8,630 nt of DNA from Bdellovibrionales bacterium. Lineage in GTDB: Bacteria > Bdellovibrionota > Bdellovibrionia > Bdellovibrionales > UBA1609. This document shows positions 5,260 to 8,630 of this stretch, piece after piece. The stretch is from positions 1-8,630 of the forward strand of contig DAIDJH010000059.1 of the NCBI GenBank assembly GCA_027451425.1. Reading direction: 5' to 3'. The translations under genes were made by a program, and so were the position numbers. The notes beneath the pieces were generated by a model. The model searched no databases. It had not been told where the DNA came from and was given only the letters and a program-made list of their open reading frames with translations. Each line of letters opens with the position of its first letter. Position 1 is the stretch's first letter.

Positions 5260-6666
5260 TTAGCGCTTGTCGTGCCCCAAGTAAACATCCGCCATGCGCT
5301 GGTAGAACGATTTTGAGTCGATGGCCCGGGCCGAAATGAATGCGACGATCGCTGAAAGCATCATCGCGAAGATAGCGGAGTGGCGGTCAGTCATTTCCAT
5401 GATAATCACGAATGCCGTCAACGGCGTGCGCGTGATGCCAGTCAGAAAACCGATCATGCCGCATATGGGGGCCAAATTGGCCAAGGCCGGGTCGAAAGCC
5501 TGACCGATAAATTGCCCAATCGCAGAACCGGCCGCAAGCGACGGCGCAAATATGCCGGCTGAAATATCACCCAACGCGACAAAAAGCGGTGTAACAAACC
5601 GCGCGACACTTGTCATGAATGCGCCCAAAACCGTTGGATGATGCTTGCCCGTAAATAAAATTTCTTTCATTAGCTCGTGGCCGGAGCCGACCGCTGACTG
5701 CCCAAACACCAAAATAAAAACGGCTGTCGCAAGCCCCCCGAGCGCGGCCGTCGCGTAAACCATCTTACCCGGAAGCTTGCGCCGCCAACAGATCACATCG
5801 CGAAGTACGACGCCAAAACCAGCGCCCGCAATACCCGCCACAAAACTTACACACAATACAAGAAGCAAATCTTTCAACGTCACTTGCGGCAAAACCGGAA
5901 AACCCAAATACAGATACGGACCATTCATTACCTGTGAGAGAAATCCGCAAGCGATCACCGCTTCGAGCACGCCCAAGCGAAAAGTCGCCACATGCGATTT
6001 CGCAAGCTCTTCAACGGCAAACATAACTCCGCCAAGCGGAGTATTGAATGCGGCGGCGATACCGCTGGCGCCTCCAGCGACTATCATGTTGTAAAACGAT
6101 AATTGTGTACCAAAAACTTTTTGCCACCATTCACGCACTTCGCGAAAAATCACCGCCGAAAGTTGCACGCACGGGCCCTCGGGACCAATCCCGCCACCAC
6201 CGACAACTCCAACCACGCAACTGAGAATTTTTACTGGCAGAACGCGCCAATGTAAAAACCGCTTCGACATCAATTCAGGGTCAATAAGAGCATCACCGGG
6301 GTGCGCGGCTGCATGGTCATCCGCTTCTAAAGTCGCCAAAACCTGTGGGATGCCACTGCCACCGTTGCCCGGCGCAAATCGACGAACGATCCAAGTCGCG
6401 ACCACAAACACCATGGGAGCGATCAGCAAAAACTCCCACTTATGGTGATGAAATGTTTGAAACGCCAGCCCCTCGGCTTTCTTGAAAAGAGCCAAATAAA
6501 TCGAGCACACGAGGGCTGAAAGTAGGCCCGCCGCTATGAAAGGAATCGACGAAAACGTAGTTTTGGTAATTTCATTCGCGCCATCCTGAAGGGTGGCTTG
6601 ACTAACTTGCAATCGTTCGAGGATTTTCATAGTGTCTATTCGTAGCGCTTTGGGGCCAACAATCAT
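5260..6666 (-). CDS. ClC-family chloride/proton antiporter
   Basis: A 468-residue inner-membrane protein with the ClC signature segments in order: GSGIPQ (103-108, Ser104 for central chloride), the GPEGP motif (161-165, gating Glu163), AAFNTPLGG followed by EE (219-220, the inner proton glutamate), GIFAPSLAAG (Phe373, chloride site), and a C-terminal KSFYQ with a Tyr (455) matching Tyr445 of the E. coli transporter. Presence of both glutamates points to a 2Cl-/H+ exchanger rather than a passive channel. No CBS domains follow, so it is the short bacterial form. Such transporters are linked to acid resistance and ion balance. The start is uncertain: ATG 6666 gives the longest form, ATG 6630 a form 12 residues shorter, neither with a good ribosome site. 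A candidate promoter at 6667-6695 would initiate near 6660 and so favours 6630. The gene is divergent from the D-2-hydroxyacid dehydrogenase gene. Confidence 0.95.
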   Translation of the reverse strand: MIVGPKALRIDTMKILERLQVSQATLQDGANEITKTTFSSIPFIAAGLLSALVCSIYLALFKKAEGLAFQTFHHHKWEFLLIAPMVFVVATWIVRRFAPGNGGSGIPQVLATLEADDHAAAHPGDALIDPELMSKRFLHWRVLPVKILSCVVGVVGGGGIGPEGPCVQLSAVIFREVREWWQKVFGTQLSFYNMIVAGGASGIAAAFNTPLGGVMFAVEELAKSHVATFRLGVLEAVIACGFLSQVMNGPYLYLGFPVLPQVTLKDLLLVLCVSFVAGIAGAGFGVVLRDVICWRRKLPGKMVYATAALGGLATAVFILVFGQSAVGSGHELMKEILFTGKHHPTVLGAFMTSVARFVTPLFVALGDISAGIFAPSLAAGSAIGQFIGQAFDPALANLAPICGMIGFLTGITRTPLTAFVIIMEMTDRHSAIFAMMLSAIVAFISARAIDSKSFYQRMADVYLGHDKR

Positions 6667-6695
6667 ACAATAGGCCCCACGAAGCGGTTCAGCAA
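6666..6695. promoter_or_regulatory. Overlapping divergent promoter elements between ClC and dehydrogenase genes
   Basis: On the minus strand TTGCTG (6690-6695) and TATTGT (6667-6672) are spaced by 17 bases and would drive the ClC gene. On the plus strand TACAAT (6666-6671) matches the -10 consensus at five of six bases and would drive the dehydrogenase gene with a start near 6678, although no good -35 accompanies it. The two -10 elements lie on top of each other, so the promoters could exclude one another. Confidence 0.3.
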
Positions 6696-6706
6696 GGATA
6701 TTGCGA

Positions 6707-8092
6707 ATGATTTTTACGGATTCTCGTTTACCCGAAATCGATACTCTTCACGGTATCGAAATTCTCACCGACCCCGAAAGTCTTAAAACCTATGGCAAAG
6801 ACTGGACCAAACACTTTACGGCGAAGGCCCGCGCGGTTTTTCTGCCGCGTTCAACAGAGCAAGTCAAAACCATAGTGGAATGGGCTCGCCGCACACGCAT
6901 CAAACTCGTCCCCTCAGGTGGGCGTACAGGTTTAAGCGCAGGAGCGTTTGCAACCAATCAAGAAATTGTCGTGAGCCTCAGCCGGATGAATCGAATTCTT
7001 GAACTCGATACCTTCGACCAGACGCTTCGTTGCGAGGCTGGCGTTATCACTGAAGAGATTCAGAAGTACGCGCGCGAACACGGATTTTATTATCCCGTCG
7101 ATTTTGCGGCGCGCGGCTCGAGCCAAATCGGCGGCAATGTCGCAACAAACGCTGGCGGCATCAAAGTTATTCGTTATGGGCTGACACGACAATGGGTCGC
7201 AGGCCTAAAGGTGGTTACCGGCGCCGGCGAAGTTCTCGACCTCAATAAATCATTGGTGAAGAACGCAACCGGATACGATTTGCGCCAACTGTTCATTGGC
7301 AGCGAAGGTACGCTCGGTATAGTTACCGAAGTTACAGTAGGCCTGACAAAGCCGCCCAAAGACTTCGTGGTTTTTGTCATGGGCACAAACGATCTCTCCG
7401 CAATCATGGAGGTCTACTCCCGCTTTAAATCGCGCTTCAATATTTTCGCTTATGAGATGTTCACCGACTTGTCGCTCAAATACACCACCGCCCACGGTGG
7501 ACGTGCGCCGTTTTCTACTCCCGCGAAATATTATGTTTTGCTCGAACTTGAACGCGAATCCGATGAATATATCGAACGCGCCACTGAAGAAATGGGGCAA
7601 CTCCTCGAAGAAGGCCTTATTGAAGACGGCGTGATTAGCCAAAGCCCGCAGCAAGCGGCCGACCTTTGGGCTCTGCGCGAAAATATTACCGAAGCGACGA
7701 GCCACAAACAGCCGTACAAGAACGATATTTCGGTGCGCGTCTCGCGCGTGCCAGAATTTTTAACCGAGATGACAACCGTAATCGCCAAAGAACATCCAGA
7801 TTTTGAAGTGGTATGGTTCGGTCACGTCGGCGATGGCAATTTGCACGTCAACATACTGAAACCCGACGCTCTGTCGAGCGCTGAATTTGTCGAACGTTGC
7901 AAAAAAGTTGACGAAAAAATGTTTGCCATGATTGAACAGTTCGATGGGAGTGTTTCGGCAGAACACGGCGTGGGCCTTGTAAAAAAAACGTTCTTGCATC
8001 ATACCCGCTCGAATGCCGAGATCGCGCTCATGAAAGAAATCAAGCGCGTCTTTGACCCGGATCTTATTCTCAATCCGGGTAAGATTTTTTAA
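6707..8092 (+). CDS. FAD-linked D-2-hydroxyacid dehydrogenase, D-2-hydroxyglutarate dehydrogenase-like
   Basis: A 461-residue enzyme of the VAO/PCMH flavoprotein family. The FAD-binding half carries PSGGRTGLSAG (69-79), GSSQIGGNVATNAGG (137-151) and KNATGYDLRQLFIGSEGTLG (185-204). The FAD-oxidase C-terminal half carries FGHVGDGNLHVN (371-382) and SAEHG (417-421), whose two His and one Glu bind a divalent metal in relatives, and ends in the family's LNPGKIF. Arg324, Thr328 and Lys338 in LWALRENITEA...YKNDIS have the layout of the substrate-carboxylate residues of D-2-hydroxyglutarate dehydrogenases, which favours that activity over glycolate oxidase GlcD; D-lactate remains possible. Electrons would pass from FAD to an electron-transfer flavoprotein or quinone. 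TTG 6701 is in frame, but AAGGA (6694-6698) lies 8 bases from ATG 6707 and only 2 from the TTG, which fixes the start. The 3' end contains a hairpin followed by T6. Confidence 0.92.
   Translation: MIFTDSRLPEIDTLHGIEILTDPESLKTYGKDWTKHFTAKARAVFLPRSTEQVKTIVEWARRTRIKLVPSGGRTGLSAGAFATNQEIVVSLSRMNRILELDTFDQTLRCEAGVITEEIQKYAREHGFYYPVDFAARGSSQIGGNVATNAGGIKVIRYGLTRQWVAGLKVVTGAGEVLDLNKSLVKNATGYDLRQLFIGSEGTLGIVTEVTVGLTKPPKDFVVFVMGTNDLSAIMEVYSRFKSRFNIFAYEMFTDLSLKYTTAHGGRAPFSTPAKYYVLLELERESDEYIERATEEMGQLLEEGLIEDGVISQSPQQAADLWALRENITEATSHKQPYKNDISVRVSRVPEFLTEMTTVIAKEHPDFEVVWFGHVGDGNLHVNILKPDALSSAEFVERCKKVDEKMFAMIEQFDGSVSAEHGVGLVKKTFLHHTRSNAEIALMKEIKRVFDPDLILNPGKIF
8055..8090 (+). terminator. Terminator-like hairpin inside the 3' end of the dehydrogenase gene
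   Basis: ACCCGGAT (8055-8062) pairs perfectly with ATCCGGGT (8073-8080) around a 10-base loop, and AAGA then T6 (8085-8090) follows. The T run is made by the last codons and runs into the stop codon. The 4-base gap between stem and T run is slightly long. Only the plus direction has a T run. Because the stem encodes the conserved DPxxxLNPGK motif, chance complementarity is possible. Confidence 0.5.
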
Positions 8093-8096
8093 GCGA

Positions 8097-8534
8097 TTAT
8101 GAGTTGGACGGCAATTGTTGAACCAATTGGTTCAATACGTCTTTTACCTTTTTTGAAACCGTGGCCTGGTCGGAATCGCCGCGAATCTCGACGGTTCGGG
8201 GGTCTGTCACAAAATCGCCCAATTTACTTTTACGCTGTATGATTCGCAGTTGTGCGTCCAGAGTTGTTTGACTCGTGCCGTCTGCATGAGTAACCGTGGT
8301 GCGCGTACATTTCGGAACGACCACGACCGAATCCTTTGCCAATAGCGTTTGTTCCAGATCGCCGGCTTTAAGAGCATCGCCCATAGCCGTATTGAATTTA
8401 ACGATATCGCCTGCGATGACGGGTTGAGCCCGTCCTTGAATGCTTTTGCCACAATCTTCTGTTGTCGTGGTCAATGCCATTGCGGCCGTGCTAAAAAGCG
8501 CGATAAGCGTAGAAACAAGGATTGTTATTTTCAT
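8097..8534 (-). CDS. Small secreted protein of unknown function
   Basis: The 145-residue precursor begins with a classic signal peptide, MKITILVSTLIALFSTAAMA, with likely cleavage after AMA (18-20), giving a periplasmic or exported protein of about 125 residues. Two cysteines (28 and 76) could form one disulfide. The mature region is rich in Thr, Val, Lys and Gln; it contains KDSVVVVPKCTRTTVTHADG and a C-terminal helix-like KKVKDVLNQLVQQL. I recognise no family. The open frame extends upstream to 8588, and an ATG lies at 8540, but AAGGAG (8542-8547, minus strand) is 7 bases from ATG 8534 and only 1 from 8540, so 8534 is the start. It converges on the dehydrogenase gene with 4 bases between stop codons. 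A TAAAAT at 8622-8627 on the minus strand could be its -10, with the -35 outside the window. Confidence 0.75.
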   Translation of the reverse strand: MKITILVSTLIALFSTAAMALTTTTEDCGKSIQGRAQPVIAGDIVKFNTAMGDALKAGDLEQTLLAKDSVVVVPKCTRTTVTHADGTSQTTLDAQLRIIQRKSKLGDFVTDPRTVEIRGDSDQATVSKKVKDVLNQLVQQLPSNS

Positions 8535-8630
8535 GATCATACTCCTTAATGAGCCTACGCGGCCCAAATCCATTTTCGGGTATTGCAATTGCCGGGCCTG
8601 AAGCTGAACGTGGCGATTTCTATTTTAACG

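Overview
The window looks like chromosomal DNA of a free-living, two-membrane (Gram-negative) bacterium of intermediate GC content. Evidence for an outer membrane is a signal-peptide-bearing beta-barrel-like protein of the MetA-pathway/phenol-degradation type and a second secreted small protein. Two-component genes dominate the centre, one of them a REC protein with a PilZ-like tail. The gene style (split phosphorelay parts, REC-PilZ-like protein, short intergenic gaps) would suit Bdellovibrionota/Oligoflexia or another delta-like proteobacterial lineage, but this is an inference and no rRNA or other marker gene is present to test it.

Layout. Positions 113-421 (+) encode a monothiol CGFS glutaredoxin with its own extended -10 promoter. 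Positions 422-1219 form a gene-poor stretch of about 800 bases. It holds two diverged copies of one coding segment (both minus strand, both probably decayed), a 10-bp tandem repeat, a pair of ~24-bp repeats resembling the multiple end repeats of IS21-type elements, and many TCCGGA-like words. I read it as an old insertion scar or a decayed repeat family.

Positions 1220-4216 (+) are a tight five-gene run. A 59-residue two-helix membrane protein (DUF2892-like, 1220-1399) leads. It is followed by a REC-PilZ-like response regulator (1404-2105), a REC-only regulator (2122-2520), a membrane histidine kinase (2523-3848) and a histidine-phosphotransfer protein (3845-4216). Gaps between successive genes are 4, 16 and 2 bases and then a 4-base ATGA overlap, so the genes are probably co-transcribed and partly translationally coupled. 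All phosphotransfer residues are intact (His in HK, Asp in REC, His in Hpt, Asp in REC-PilZ). This is what is needed for a four-step His-Asp-His-Asp relay on separate polypeptides, with the PilZ-like protein as the likely output.

The right half is metabolic and envelope genes. On the minus strand are a ClC-type chloride/proton antiporter (5260-6666) and, downstream of it, the outer-membrane protein (4256-5200). The latter has its own promoter, whose spacer contains an A/T-flanked G6 tract like CsoR/RcnR metal-sensor operators. Divergent from the ClC gene is an FAD-linked D-2-hydroxyacid dehydrogenase, best matched to D-2-hydroxyglutarate dehydrogenase (6707-8092, +). Its 3' end contains a terminator-like hairpin with a T6 run inside the coding sequence. 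A small secreted protein of unknown family (8097-8534, -) converges on it with only four bases between the stop codons. No RNA gene, CRISPR array or intact transposase was seen.
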